64,000 nt of DNA from Burkholderia anthina (GTDB lineage Bacteria > Pseudomonadota > Gammaproteobacteria > Burkholderiales > Burkholderiaceae), in NCBI RefSeq assembly GCF_001547525.1, contig NZ_LNJP01000003.1, positions 930,001 to 994,000 of the forward strand. Direction: 5' to 3'. Positions 52,621 to 62,564 of the stretch are shown in pieces. The notes below the pieces were generated by a model. The model searched no databases. It saw only the letters and a program-made list of their open reading frames with translations, and was not told the DNA's origin. A program made the position numbers and the translations under genes. How positions within the stretch are numbered: position 1 is the stretch's first letter; each line of letters opens with the position of its first letter.

Positions 52621-53430
52621 CTACTTCGACAACCGCAGCTTCTTCGACACCACGACGCCGCTCGACGGACTCACCAGCCAGATATCGCGGAGATCCATGT
52701 GCAACGTGGAGATCCTCGTCGAAATGTCCGTCGGCTCCTCGATACTCGGATCGGCGTGTTCGGTTTGTTCGGTCAGGTAAGGCCGAACCAGGCGCCCGGA
52801 AAAAACGAGTGCGAAGTCGCCTTGCGTCCGCGCGTACTCGGCGGCCGAAAGCCGCATGCGGCTCCTGACCGTGGTCTTTTTGCCTTGTCCGGCGTCGAGT
52901 TCGATGATGTCGACGTGCTGGATGTACCCTTTTGCCTTCGCTTCCGGCGCAATCACGAGCCCGCGCCCTCGCGGCCCCGTCGTCACCCTTCTGAGCAGGA
53001 TGCCAGCCCGGCCGTCGCGCTCCGCATCGAACAGGTCGACGTCCAGCGTCAGCAGGTGCGGCCGTGACCGGTATCTCAGCCCGTACCGCACCGGCACCAC
53101 GAACGTCACGTCACGATCCAGACCGACGGCCGCCAGGTCGGGATCCGGGCCGTGCCGGCCGGCGGCGCCGGAGACCGCGCCGCGAATCCGGTCACGCAAC
53201 GAAGGCGGCAGCGTATTGACGTGCAGCTTCTGCAACGCTTCGCGGATGGCAACCGGATCGTCGCCGACGATCGGTCGTGCCGCGGGCGTGCCGTGATCGA
53301 CAGCCGCCGCGACGTGCGTCGCGCCGTCGCCAGCCTCCACTTGTGCATGCGCCGCGACTGGCGCCAGCATCGCCACGGCGACGATGCACGCGAAGCGTGA
53401 ACAACCCAATTTGAATCTCCGGTGAAACAC
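52621..53430 (-). CDS. Exported hypothetical protein
   Basis: Predicted 269 residues. A Sec signal peptide (FACIVAVAMLAPVAAHAQVE) precedes a beta-rich mature chain with DLFDAERDGRAGILLRRVT and RMRLSAAEYARTQGDFALVF. No catalytic motif seen. The GTG at 53430 with GGGAG 6 nt upstream is used; a TTG at 53412 with GGAG is an alternative. Last gene before the T6SS island, transcribed away from it. Confidence 0.7.
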   Translation of the reverse strand: MFHRRFKLGCSRFACIVAVAMLAPVAAHAQVEAGDGATHVAAAVDHGTPAARPIVGDDPVAIREALQKLHVNTLPPSLRDRIRGAVSGAAGRHGPDPDLAAVGLDRDVTFVVPVRYGLRYRSRPHLLTLDVDLFDAERDGRAGILLRRVTTGPRGRGLVIAPEAKAKGYIQHVDIIELDAGQGKKTTVRSRMRLSAAEYARTQGDFALVFSGRLVRPYLTEQTEHADPSIEEPTDISTRISTLHMDLRDIWLVSPSSGVVVSKKLRLSK

Positions 53431-54245
53431 GACGAACTCCCGAACGCGTCCAGATCGATCAACGACGAGCACTATAGGGTGGAATGATCGGCCACGCACC
53501 CGCCATTTGAAATTGGCCGATGCCGGCACGCGTCGCCACAGATTCATTGTCGGCCCGGCGGCACGTCAATGGGCAACACTACCGTGTTGCCTTGGCGACA
53601 ACAACCGACGCAAAGCGCGCGGCGGCGCCCGTCGCGCATCCGCAAACGCATCCCGCGCCATCGCCTGACTCGCGAAACACGTTCGGAGCCGGCTCGCCAT
53701 TCACGCGCGCATTCGCGCCGCGACTCGCCCGCCGATAGTCCGGCGACGCATACCCGCATCGCCCGCTTCGACAACCGGTAGTGAAGCGCGGCGCTGATCA
53801 AATCAGCGTGCATTTTCGACATTCGATCGGCGGGTGAGCATATCGCGCGCCAGAGCGCAAGCCCGCCCGCATCGATTTCAATGGCATGACATGTCGCTGC
53901 TCGCATTGAGTCGGGACAATTCCGATTTTTTCAACCTCCCACTCAATCATGTCCGGACAAAAAAGCCCTACTTCGACGATATTGGAAAACGAGTCGAGAC
54001 AAATACCAATCCAGAATAGTTGAATCGACACATTCTCATTCAAATAAAACCTCCGCTCAAACCAAACAAACATTAACCATTGTTTCAAAACAATTTTTTT
54101 TCCATCTCAAAATAAAAATATCATTTAAAGATAGAAATAGCTTGCTATTCTTCGCTCCGAAATTCCAAAGACCATCGTCTTGTCACCCTGAGAGGCGGAT
54201 TCGAACCCATCCGAATCCGGAACAAAAAATAACGAGATTGTCGTT
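53431..54245. other. AT-rich upstream region of the T6SS effector island
   Basis: 815 bp without a supported gene. Base composition drops sharply from about 53900 on, with long A/T runs (54090-54140), unlike any other promoter in the window. ATTGTTT-CA-AAACAAT followed by eight T (54079-54101) is a short AT hairpin. Such DNA is a typical H-NS-type silencing target and often marks acquired islands. Confidence 0.55.
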
Positions 54246-57008
54246 ATGTCGATAGCAGCAACTTTGCGAAACTTTGCGTCGGGTCTGGTCGACCGGAACA
54301 AGCGACCGGTCGCCCTTCATTTCGGTCAGGCGCAACGCGCAGTCGGTCATCTGCTGGCGCTCCATCACGCCGATATCCGCGAGGGGCTCATGTCGGGCAT
54401 CGAAGGGCAATTGACCTGCGTGTCCACCTACGATCATCTGCCGCCTGCGCTATTTCTCGGTTTGCCCGTATCGGTCCGGCTGACGACCGATCGAGGCGAC
54501 ATCCGGGCCGTCAACGCAATCGTGCACGAAGTGCGGGCCGGTCAATCCGACGGCGAACTGACCGTCTATCAGCTCCATGTATGCGATGCCCTGTCGCTGA
54601 TGGACCGTCGCACGAACGCGCGCCTGTTCCGCTCGCGCAGCGTGCCGGACATTCTGGCGACGCTGATGAACGAGTGGAAACAGCGCAGCCCCGCGCTCGC
54701 GCGAGCGTTCGATTTCGACCTGTCGACCTTGCAGGCCGACCGCTATCCGGCACGCGAGCTGACGCGGCAGGTCAACGAATCCGACGCACGCTTCATCCGG
54801 CGTCTGCTGCGCCGGGAAGGCATCACGGTCTTTGCGAAGGCCGCCCCGGTCGAAGGCAGACGCGGCGTGACCGACGAGCGGCCGATTCACACGCTCGTGT
54901 TCTGCGACGATCCGCATCGTCTTCCGGACGCGCCGGCGGGCACCGTACGCCTTCACCCGCGCGACGCCGGCGTCGAGCAACGCGACACCGTGACGCTCTT
55001 CGCGTACGACCAGCGTCTGTCCGCGGGCAAGGTCCGCCGCCCGTCGTGGGATTACAAGACCGCGCGCGTGGACGATTTCGAGGCCGTCACCGACATCGAC
55101 CAGGGCGAGTCGGGGAACGATCTCGCGCGTTTGCTGACCGACGTCGCGATCGACATCCCGCACGTCGGCGACTCGTGGAACGATCACGCACGCATCGCGC
55201 ACGACCGGATGCTGGCCCATCAGTTCGAAGCCGCGCGCTTCGAAGGCATCGGCACCGTGCGCGACATGCTGGTCGGATACGGATTCACGCTGGCGGGCGA
55301 CCCCGAGCTGGATATGAAGCCCATCGATCGTCGTCGGTTCGTCGTCACGTCGATTCGACACGTCATCTGGAACAACCTGCCGAAAGACTTGTCGAGCCGC
55401 GCAAGCGGGCTGTTCGCGGCAAGCCGCAACCTGACGCCAACCGTTCCGCCGCCCGATGCATCGGGACAAACGGACACGCGCTACGAAAACAGCTTCACGT
55501 GCGTGCAACGCGGTGTACCGCTCAAGCCGGCCTACGATCCGACGATCGACGCGCCGCCGGTTCACCTGCTGACCGGCACGATCGTCGGCACGCAGGGCGA
55601 GCAGGTGTTTTGCGACAAGGCCGGCCGCGTGCGCGTGCAGCTTCACGGTCTCGATCCGGCGGACCACGCTCATGCGCAAGGTGCCGGTACGAACGGCCTG
55701 GCCGGCGACAGCGCGCCGATTCGCGTCGCGGCGAGTCTCGCCGGCGAATGCTTCGGCGCGCTGTTCCTGCCGCGTGTCGGCATGGAAGTCCTGCTGGGGA
55801 GCCTGTCGGGCGATCCGGACCGTCTGGTGATCATCGGCGTGTTGAGCAACGGTGCGAACCCGCCGGCGACCTTCAGCGATACCGGCGCGCTTCCAGGCAA
55901 TCGCTACGTGTCCGGCATCAAGACGCGGGAAATCAGGGGCCGCCGGCACAACCAGCTTCGCCTCGACGATACGCCGTCGCAGATCTCCGCGCAGTTGGCA
56001 AGCGAACATGCGCACACGCAGTTGAATCTCGGCTACCTGACGCAGCCGCGCATCGACGGCCACGGGGACGATCGGGGCGAAGGCGCGGAGCTGCGCACCG
56101 ACGCCGCCGCGGCGTTGCGCGCCGCCCAAGGCATGCTGTTGACGACCTATGCGCGTTCGCACGCAACCGGCGGTCAGCTCGATCGCGACGAGCTGATCCA
56201 CTTGCTCGATCAATGCACGGCGCTGTTCAAGTCGCTCGGCGATCATGCCGGCCAGCATGGCGGGCATTCCCCCGACACGGCCGGCCAGGACACCCTCGCC
56301 GATGCGTTCCGTCACTGGAAACCCGGCAGTTCGGAATCCGGCGCTACCGGCGACGCCCGCGCGTTCATGGCGTTCGGCGCGCAAGCGGGTTCGCTGAACG
56401 TCACGCCGAAAACGCACGTCACGTATGCGGGCGAGAACATCGATCAGATCGCGCAGCAAAACGTGCAAATCACGAGCGGCGAGCGAATCAATCTGAATGC
56501 CGGGCATGGCGTCGCGATGTTCGCGCACGGCAATGGCGTATCGGCGATCGCGCATCAGGGAAAAGTGGCCATTCAATCGCAGCACGACGACACGCAAATC
56601 GAGTCCGGCAAGGGCATTCAGTTGACCGCGGCCGGCGGCAAGCTTGCCGGCACGGCGAGCGACGAAGTCGTATTCGTCACGGCGGGCGGCGCGTATCTGA
56701 AGCTGCGTGGGAGCGATATCGAACTCGGATGCCCCGGCAAGTTCACCGTGAAATCCAACGGTCACGCATGGGACGGCCCCGCCAGCATGAGCGCCGATCT
56801 GCCGGCCTTCGATCGACATACGCTCGGCCGTGTCCCGAAGCTGATCCGCCCCACGGACGGCAACGCGGCGCCGGGGTTCGAAGGGCAGGTTCGAAAGGCA
56901 TCGGGAACGCTGTCGAATTTGACGACCGACACGTCCGGGGAACTGCCGGCGGTCGACACCGACCGGTTCGAGAGGCTGGCGGTGCAGTTCACCAAGAAGA
57001 ATGTTTAA
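54246..57008 (+). CDS. vgrG: T6SS tip protein VgrG with DUF2345 extension
   Basis: Predicted 920 residues. The N-terminal gp27-like part (about 1-430; SGIEGQLTCVSTYDHLPPAL, REGITVFAK) leads to a gp5 OB-type domain (about 438-560: GTIVGTQGEQVFCDKAGRVR, PRVGMEVLLGSLSGDPDR). DUF2345 covers about 704-850 with short repeated beta turns (ITSGERINLNAGHGV, IESGKGIQLTAAGG). The last 60 residues are an extension of unknown fold. VgrG trimers form the needle tip and carry effectors. ATG at 54246. The next gene begins within 20 bp of its stop, so VgrG and the lipase are a matched cargo pair. Confidence 0.96.
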   Translation: MSIAATLRNFASGLVDRNKRPVALHFGQAQRAVGHLLALHHADIREGLMSGIEGQLTCVSTYDHLPPALFLGLPVSVRLTTDRGDIRAVNAIVHEVRAGQSDGELTVYQLHVCDALSLMDRRTNARLFRSRSVPDILATLMNEWKQRSPALARAFDFDLSTLQADRYPARELTRQVNESDARFIRRLLRREGITVFAKAAPVEGRRGVTDERPIHTLVFCDDPHRLPDAPAGTVRLHPRDAGVEQRDTVTLFAYDQRLSAGKVRRPSWDYKTARVDDFEAVTDIDQGESGNDLARLLTDVAIDIPHVGDSWNDHARIAHDRMLAHQFEAARFEGIGTVRDMLVGYGFTLAGDPELDMKPIDRRRFVVTSIRHVIWNNLPKDLSSRASGLFAASRNLTPTVPPPDASGQTDTRYENSFTCVQRGVPLKPAYDPTIDAPPVHLLTGTIVGTQGEQVFCDKAGRVRVQLHGLDPADHAHAQGAGTNGLAGDSAPIRVAASLAGECFGALFLPRVGMEVLLGSLSGDPDRLVIIGVLSNGANPPATFSDTGALPGNRYVSGIKTREIRGRRHNQLRLDDTPSQISAQLASEHAHTQLNLGYLTQPRIDGHGDDRGEGAELRTDAAAALRAAQGMLLTTYARSHATGGQLDRDELIHLLDQCTALFKSLGDHAGQHGGHSPDTAGQDTLADAFRHWKPGSSESGATGDARAFMAFGAQAGSLNVTPKTHVTYAGENIDQIAQQNVQITSGERINLNAGHGVAMFAHGNGVSAIAHQGKVAIQSQHDDTQIESGKGIQLTAAGGKLAGTASDEVVFVTAGGAYLKLRGSDIELGCPGKFTVKSNGHAWDGPASMSADLPAFDRHTLGRVPKLIRPTDGNAAPGFEGQVRKASGTLSNLTTDTSGELPAVDTDRFERLAVQFTKKNV

Positions 57009-57027
57009 CGAAAGCGCAGGATTCCGG

Positions 57028-59340
57028 ATGAATGATTCATCTCTCGATCCTCGACCGGAAGAGGACATCCGCACCAACGAGCACGCCGCGAAGGCCGACG
57101 TGCCCGACGCGGCCGCGTCGCGCCCGGAGCCACCGCAGATCGTCGTCGGCCGGACCGACGGGGTTGCGATGTGGACGAAAGACACCCGCCTGATCTGCGT
57201 CAAGCAAATGCCGTTGCCGGGTGTCGTCATCTTCGTGCATGGCGTGAACTCCGAAGGCGAATGGTTCGAGGCCGCCGAGCAGGGGCTGTGCGATGGCCTG
57301 AATCGCCGGCTCGGGCGGCTGGACGATCAGTTGAAGTATCACGGCATCGATGCCGGGCAACTGGTGCCGGCGAAGTACACGGAAAGCGTGACGCCGGATG
57401 GGTTTCTGAACCCGAAGCTTTGGTCCGGCAACTACATCAAATCCGACCCGTCCTTCTCTCCCGTCATTCATTTCCGATGGGGCTATCGGGCGACCGCCGC
57501 TGAGCTGAAAGAGTACGGCGACAAGATCTTCCTGAACGAGAAGGACTACTGGGGCGGCGGCCCGTTCACTAACGGTTGCGCGAGCCTGCCCGATCTCTGG
57601 CAAGGCGGCCTCGACGACCGCGCGGCCGGGTGGTTGACCGTCCAGGGGATCAACCCGACCAATCGACCGCTGTATCGCGCGCCACCCCGCGCATATGGCG
57701 TGCTCGCGGCGTTGCGCCTTGCGAAGCTGATCGAGTCGATTCGCCGCATGCAGGCCGACGTGCCTATCACCGTCGTGTGCCATAGCCAGGGCAACATCGT
57801 GGGCCTTACCGCGGCCTTCTTCGGCGATGCACTGCCCGATGTCGAAGATCCGTGGGGACGTAGCGGGCATTGCGTGGCGGATGCCTATGTACTGGCGAAT
57901 GCGCCGTACAGCCTTGCGCGTGCGGACGGCCCAAATCCATCCGATACGTTCATGGATACCTGGTCGCAACGCGCGACCCGAGACGGTGGCGGCCGTCGCG
58001 GACGACAGACCTACACCGCCCGCACGAAAACGTTCGGCAAGTTTCTGTCGATCATCGGCACGCGGAAGGCCTACGAACTGCCCGCGGACAAGATCGATGA
58101 AGACATGGCGAACGAACGGGTATCGCCGACCAGCAAGAAGTCTTATGCGGCACAAGAGGATCGGATACGCCACGGCCTGAACGGATCGACGTATGGTCGC
58201 GTCACCGCGTATTGCTGTCCGCATGATCAGGTGATTTCGGCGGTCACGGTTCAAGGCATCGGCTGGCGCGGCATCGACAAGAACGAGCTGAACGATATCG
58301 GTGTCCCTGGCGTGCTGACGCAGCGCGTCTTTGCCTCCGGCTTCCGGGTTGGCGTGCAGAAACACTATCGGTATTGGGAAGACGACTGGCGGCATGGCAA
58401 AAAGGGAACGACGGCGGGATTCTGGTATCCGCCTTCACCGCCTGCCAAGTTCAATCTCATCGGTGCACTCAAGGGAAACGAGTCCGTGTTCGGGGTGGCG
58501 GCCACGCTTGCATCCGCGCCGATCATGTTTTTCGTCACCCAGATCAGCTCGGCATTGAACATGTTCCGCGTGAACGCCATTCCGCCGCAGGGATGGACCG
58601 TGGTGGCGGACGCGCCGGCACTCGACGAACCGTTCGCGCCGAAGGCGTTTCGGTTCGGCAAGCCCATCGAAACGAAGGACGGCAATGCGACAAGCGACTT
58701 CAACGAAGGCAACGATCCGCCGGCCGCATGGCGCGACGCAGGCAAAAGCGAGGCAGACAAGCGCGCGGACGATCCCTACGATCAGTACGAGGCGAAGAAC
58801 GCGGACAGTGTCGCGCAAGGGACGGCAGAGAGCGAAGCCGGACAGCGTTATGAGGATCGCGCGTTGATGCGGATGGAGGCGCGGCGCACGCTGAATACGG
58901 AATGGCTCGATGGTGATGGCCACGTAATCGGCGAGGACGGCAAGAGCGAAATGCCGGAGGGCTACAAGGAATGGCGCGATCAGCAGATTGTCGATTGGCT
59001 CGATCGTGGCGCGACCAACAGCCCGACGAATCACTCCACGACGATGACGAATCCGAAGCATGCCGAAAAGGCGCTTGCGTACGATGTGGCGATCGGGGTT
59101 TGCTATCTGACGCCGGATCAACTCTACGACTTGCGGATTGAGGCGGATTGGAGAATGGGAGACGGTATTCCCGACGACAGCCCGAACAAGAAATACACAG
59201 AGTACTTTATACGCGGAAAGTTTGACGATCTATCGATACAGAGTTGGATCCATGAGGAGAACAGCGAAGGCAGAATGCCGACCGCGATCACGGACGAACG
59301 CGAAGGTCAGTTTTATCTGAAGGTCGGGGGTGCGGTATGA
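57028..59340 (+). CDS. tle3: T6SS lipase effector, Tle3 type
   Basis: Predicted 770 residues. An alpha/beta hydrolase fold: oxyanion strand VVIFVHGVNSEGEWF near residue 70, the elbow C251-H-S253-Q-G, and an Asp candidate in CCPHDQVIS (D400). The elbow reads CHSQG where GxSxG enzymes have glycine first. A Pro-rich segment near 470 and a hydrophobic stretch (about 488-508) precede a hydrophilic C-terminal domain. Tle3 enzymes are phospholipases delivered into the periplasm of rival cells. ATG at 57028 (AGGA upstream) is preferred to 57001, which overlaps the vgrG stop. Confidence 0.85.
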   Translation: MNDSSLDPRPEEDIRTNEHAAKADVPDAAASRPEPPQIVVGRTDGVAMWTKDTRLICVKQMPLPGVVIFVHGVNSEGEWFEAAEQGLCDGLNRRLGRLDDQLKYHGIDAGQLVPAKYTESVTPDGFLNPKLWSGNYIKSDPSFSPVIHFRWGYRATAAELKEYGDKIFLNEKDYWGGGPFTNGCASLPDLWQGGLDDRAAGWLTVQGINPTNRPLYRAPPRAYGVLAALRLAKLIESIRRMQADVPITVVCHSQGNIVGLTAAFFGDALPDVEDPWGRSGHCVADAYVLANAPYSLARADGPNPSDTFMDTWSQRATRDGGGRRGRQTYTARTKTFGKFLSIIGTRKAYELPADKIDEDMANERVSPTSKKSYAAQEDRIRHGLNGSTYGRVTAYCCPHDQVISAVTVQGIGWRGIDKNELNDIGVPGVLTQRVFASGFRVGVQKHYRYWEDDWRHGKKGTTAGFWYPPSPPAKFNLIGALKGNESVFGVAATLASAPIMFFVTQISSALNMFRVNAIPPQGWTVVADAPALDEPFAPKAFRFGKPIETKDGNATSDFNEGNDPPAAWRDAGKSEADKRADDPYDQYEAKNADSVAQGTAESEAGQRYEDRALMRMEARRTLNTEWLDGDGHVIGEDGKSEMPEGYKEWRDQQIVDWLDRGATNSPTNHSTTMTNPKHAEKALAYDVAIGVCYLTPDQLYDLRIEADWRMGDGIPDDSPNKKYTEYFIRGKFDDLSIQSWIHEENSEGRMPTAITDEREGQFYLKVGGAV

Positions 59341-60818
59341 AGGTGCTGATCGTTACATGGCCGCGACGTGTTGCCGTTTCGGTCGGAGCATGGATCATCG
59401 CAGCCGTACTCATGGCCTCGCTGATGGCACACGTAGAACAACCGGACCCGACACAGTTGGAATTTGGAGATTGGATGAAGCGATTGGTAGTTGTACCAAG
59501 TTTGGTAGCGCTCATGGTGTTTCTGTTTACTACGGCCATGACCCGTTCCGCGCATTCCGCGCCAACCCCTGAGTTCGTAGCGAACTCAGCTCCGGCCGCC
59601 GCAGAGCCGGCGAAGCCATTTGTTGCCCAAGTTGTCGGTCTGATTTGGTTGAATCCATTGCAACGCATGGATTACCCGACCGAATGGCAGTTGTTGTGGA
59701 CGCAAGGGCTTTCCGGGCCGAACAAGAATGACGATATGGTTCGCACCGACCCGCAGTCCTTTACTACTCTCCAATCGGTAGCAGGCATCGCATATGGCAA
59801 CCGTGGAGCAGAAACATTTAGAGGGTTCTATCGCAAGTACATGACCAAGTTCCCGCTGCTGCTTCACTCACGCTACGCGAGCAACGCAAAATACTTCTAC
59901 ACGGTCAGCCCTGACGATAAAAAGAACTGGCGCGAGTTGGCTGGCATCCGTGTCGAGCTTGCAATTCCGGAACGACTTGACGCAGCCGAATCGCAAAGCT
60001 ACTTGCAGGACTCGATCCGAAAGACGTTCTCGATCGGCAACCCACATTTTCCGACGATGTGGAGCCGCAATGCGCTCCCCGACGTACAAGTCACGCGAGG
60101 CGGTGCGAACGCCGGCTTCACATCGCTGAACAAAGCCCTGGACTACTTGCAGGCGAACCCCGACAAGAGCGTCTGGGCGATGAACTGGGACGCACCCAAC
60201 TTCCCGCCCACGGACGCACAGATCAACGAGAACCTTGTCGTGCTGTTCCTCGCCGGCCCGACCTTCAACACCGAGCGTGAACCGCTCGCCTGGATCGGCA
60301 AGGCCGCAACCGGCAACACGCATGATTTTTCGCCGAAGGTCGGCACAACGCGCGCCGTGCAGGCGTGGAAGGCGACCATCGACCAAGCGGCGCGCAACGC
60401 CGGCATCGCGGCAACCGACGTCAACTACATCGTTCACGACGCAGGTAAAGGTAGCGACGCATCGTCGGCACGTCTTGCCGCGCTCGCGCAGACGTTGACG
60501 GAAATGCTTCCCGAATACGACCACCGCAAACAGACCTTCAACACGGCCGCCCTGCTCGGCGACATGGGAACCGGCAGCGCATTGACCGACGTCGCGCTCG
60601 CCATCGGCCGGATCAATCACTTCGGCGGCAACGCACTCGTCGCCGGCACGACCGACCCGGATCATCCGGTCGCGGTCGTTGTCCGGCCACCGTCGAAGCT
60701 CACGCTGATCGATCCCGACAAGGACTGGTTCCGCGCACGCGGCGGCAACAACGCCTACCTGCCGTGGTGGGGCCGCCGACACGATACGAATTACGGCATG
60801 CAGGGTTATTCATGGTGA
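59337..60818 (+). CDS. tla3: DUF2875 protein, Tla3-like T6SS adaptor (copy 1)
   Basis: Predicted 493 residues. Two N-terminal hydrophobic segments (about 12-32 and 48-68) anchor it in the inner membrane; the rest is periplasmic (RMDYPTEWQLLWTQGL, YKYMTKFPLLLHSRYAS-like region, WWGRRHDTNYGMQGYSW at the end). DUF2875 members known as Tla3 hold Tle3 lipases in the periplasm for loading on VgrG. The ATG overlaps the lipase stop by 4 bp (ATGA), indicating tight coupling. Nearly identical to the next gene over most of its length. Confidence 0.85.
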   Translation: MKVLIVTWPRRVAVSVGAWIIAAVLMASLMAHVEQPDPTQLEFGDWMKRLVVVPSLVALMVFLFTTAMTRSAHSAPTPEFVANSAPAAAEPAKPFVAQVVGLIWLNPLQRMDYPTEWQLLWTQGLSGPNKNDDMVRTDPQSFTTLQSVAGIAYGNRGAETFRGFYRKYMTKFPLLLHSRYASNAKYFYTVSPDDKKNWRELAGIRVELAIPERLDAAESQSYLQDSIRKTFSIGNPHFPTMWSRNALPDVQVTRGGANAGFTSLNKALDYLQANPDKSVWAMNWDAPNFPPTDAQINENLVVLFLAGPTFNTEREPLAWIGKAATGNTHDFSPKVGTTRAVQAWKATIDQAARNAGIAATDVNYIVHDAGKGSDASSARLAALAQTLTEMLPEYDHRKQTFNTAALLGDMGTGSALTDVALAIGRINHFGGNALVAGTTDPDHPVAVVVRPPSKLTLIDPDKDWFRARGGNNAYLPWWGRRHDTNYGMQGYSW

Positions 60819-62242
60819 TGCACACCGGAACGACAGCGCGTTAAACGCGAACGTAGATGTTGTATCGAGCAGCAGGAGGTGGGATGAAACGATTTGTAGT
60901 TGTACCGAGTTTGATGGCACTTGTGGCGTTTCTGTTCTCGACGGCCATGATGCGCTCGGCGCATTCCGCAGCTGCCGCTGAACCAATAGCGAACGCAGCT
61001 CCCTCCGTCGAAGAGCCGGCGAAGCCATTCTTTGCCCAGGTCGTTGGACTCATTTGGTTGAATCCGTTGCAACGCATGGACTATCCGACCGAATGGCAAT
61101 TGCTATGGACGCAAGGGCTTGTCGCACCGAACAAGAATGATGACATGGTGCGCACCGATCCAGAATCTTTCGCGAAGCTTCAATCGATTGGCGCGCTGGT
61201 ATATGGCAACGAAGGCGCAGAAACATTCAGGGGCTTCTATCGCAAGTACATGACCAAGTTCCCGCTGCTGCTTCACTCACGCTACGCGAGCAACGCGAAG
61301 TATTTCTACACGGTCAATCCTGACGATAAAAAGAACTGGCGCGAGTTAGCCGGCATCCGTGTCGAGCTCGCAATTCCGGAGCGACTTGACGCAGCTGAAT
61401 CGCAAAGCTACTTGCAGGACTCGATTCGAAAGACGTTCTCGATCGGCAACCCACGTTTCCCGACGATGTGGAGCCGCAATGCGCTCCCCGACGTACAAGT
61501 CACGCAAGGCGGTGCGAACGCCGGCTTCACATCGCTGAACAAAGCCTTGGACTACTTGCAGGCGAACCCTGACAAGAGCGTCTGGGTAGTGAACTGGGAC
61601 GCGCCCAACTTCCCGCCCACGGACGCACAGATCAACGAGAATCTTGTCGTGCTGTTCCTCGCCGGCCCGACCTTCAACACCGAGCGTGAACCGCTCGCCT
61701 GGATCGGCAAGGCGGCAACCGGCAACACGCAGGATTTTCCGAAGAAGACCGGTACGACGCGAATCGTACAGGCCTGGAAGGCAACCATCGACCAAGCCGC
61801 ACGCAACGCCGGCATCTCGGCCCCCGACCTCAACTACATCGTTCACGACGCAGGTAAAGGCAGCGACGCATCGTCGGCACGTCTTGCCGCGCTCGCGCAG
61901 ACGTTGACGGAAACGCTTCCCGAATACGACCACCGCAAGCAGACCTTCAACACGGCTGCCCTGCTCGGCGACATGGGAACCGGCAGCGCATTGACCGACG
62001 TCGCGCTCGCCATCGGCCGGATCAATCACTTCGGCGGCAACGCACTCGTCGCCGGCACGACCGACCCGGAGCACCCGGTCGCGGTCGTTGTCCGGCCACC
62101 GTCGAAGCTCACGTCGATCGATCCCGACAAGGACTGGTTCCGCGCACGCGGCGGCAACAATGCCTACCTGCCGTGGTGGGGCCGCCGACACGATACGAAT
62201 TACGGCATGCAAGGCTATTCATGGTGATGCACACCGGCACGG
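59475..62242 (+). repeat. Tandem duplication covering two DUF2875 genes
   Basis: Copy 1 spans about 59475-60833 and copy 2 about 60884-62242; both include the shared TGATGCACACCGG after the stop. Long stretches are identical or nearly so, while differences cluster in the N-terminal part and around the HDF/QDF segment near residue 330, a mosaic pattern suggesting gene conversion. Confidence 0.85.
60884..62227 (+). CDS. DUF2875 protein, Tla3-like (copy 2, lacking the first membrane segment)
   Basis: Predicted 447 residues. MKRFVVVPSLMALVAFLFST corresponds to the second membrane segment of copy 1, so this protein has a single anchor and the same periplasmic part. AGGAGG right before the ATG at 60884 is a strong site of its own. 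It could be a second adaptor, a dose copy, or a variant that has taken over protection against the lipase; no gene resembling the usual Tli3 immunity protein is present. 66 bp separate it from copy 1. Confidence 0.82.
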   Translation: MKRFVVVPSLMALVAFLFSTAMMRSAHSAAAAEPIANAAPSVEEPAKPFFAQVVGLIWLNPLQRMDYPTEWQLLWTQGLVAPNKNDDMVRTDPESFAKLQSIGALVYGNEGAETFRGFYRKYMTKFPLLLHSRYASNAKYFYTVNPDDKKNWRELAGIRVELAIPERLDAAESQSYLQDSIRKTFSIGNPRFPTMWSRNALPDVQVTQGGANAGFTSLNKALDYLQANPDKSVWVVNWDAPNFPPTDAQINENLVVLFLAGPTFNTEREPLAWIGKAATGNTQDFPKKTGTTRIVQAWKATIDQAARNAGISAPDLNYIVHDAGKGSDASSARLAALAQTLTETLPEYDHRKQTFNTAALLGDMGTGSALTDVALAIGRINHFGGNALVAGTTDPEHPVAVVVRPPSKLTSIDPDKDWFRARGGNNAYLPWWGRRHDTNYGMQGYSW

Positions 62243-62306
62243 CAAATCGCTTCGTCCGAACGTGATCGCCGCGTCAGACCTCAAACCATTTGGAGGATGG
62301 AATCCC

Positions 62307-62564
62307 ATGCGGGGAATTATCCGGGTAGAAGATACGCACACCCACGGCGGCCGGGTCGAATCCGGCGCCCGAACAAGCACGGTGATGGGGCGCGCGGTCG
62401 CGCGTATCGGCGACGCGTGCTCGTGTCCGATTCATGGCGCCTGCGAGATCGCCGAAGGCGACCCGAGCTTCGACATCGAAGGCCGGGCCGCCGCTTTCGA
62501 CGGCCACAAGACTTCGTGCGGCGCGGAATTGATCTCGTCACTTCAACATTCGGGGCGGACCTGA
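62307..62564 (+). CDS. PAAR-domain spike protein
   Basis: Predicted 85 residues, a single PAAR domain. MRGIIRVEDTHTHGGRVESG, the metal-ligand ending with CSCPIHGACEI and GDPSFDIEGRAAAFDGHKTS are typical; His and Cys ligands at the tip bind one metal ion. It caps the VgrG trimer and may help sort the effector. GGAGG lies 9 nt before the ATG. The following gene starts directly at its stop. Confidence 0.92.
   Translation: MRGIIRVEDTHTHGGRVESGARTSTVMGRAVARIGDACSCPIHGACEIAEGDPSFDIEGRAAAFDGHKTSCGAELISSLQHSGRT

Noticed and set aside
54450..57230. Long minus-strand open frame opposite vgrG
   Set aside because: Shadow coding; vgrG has clear domains and neighbours on the plus strand.
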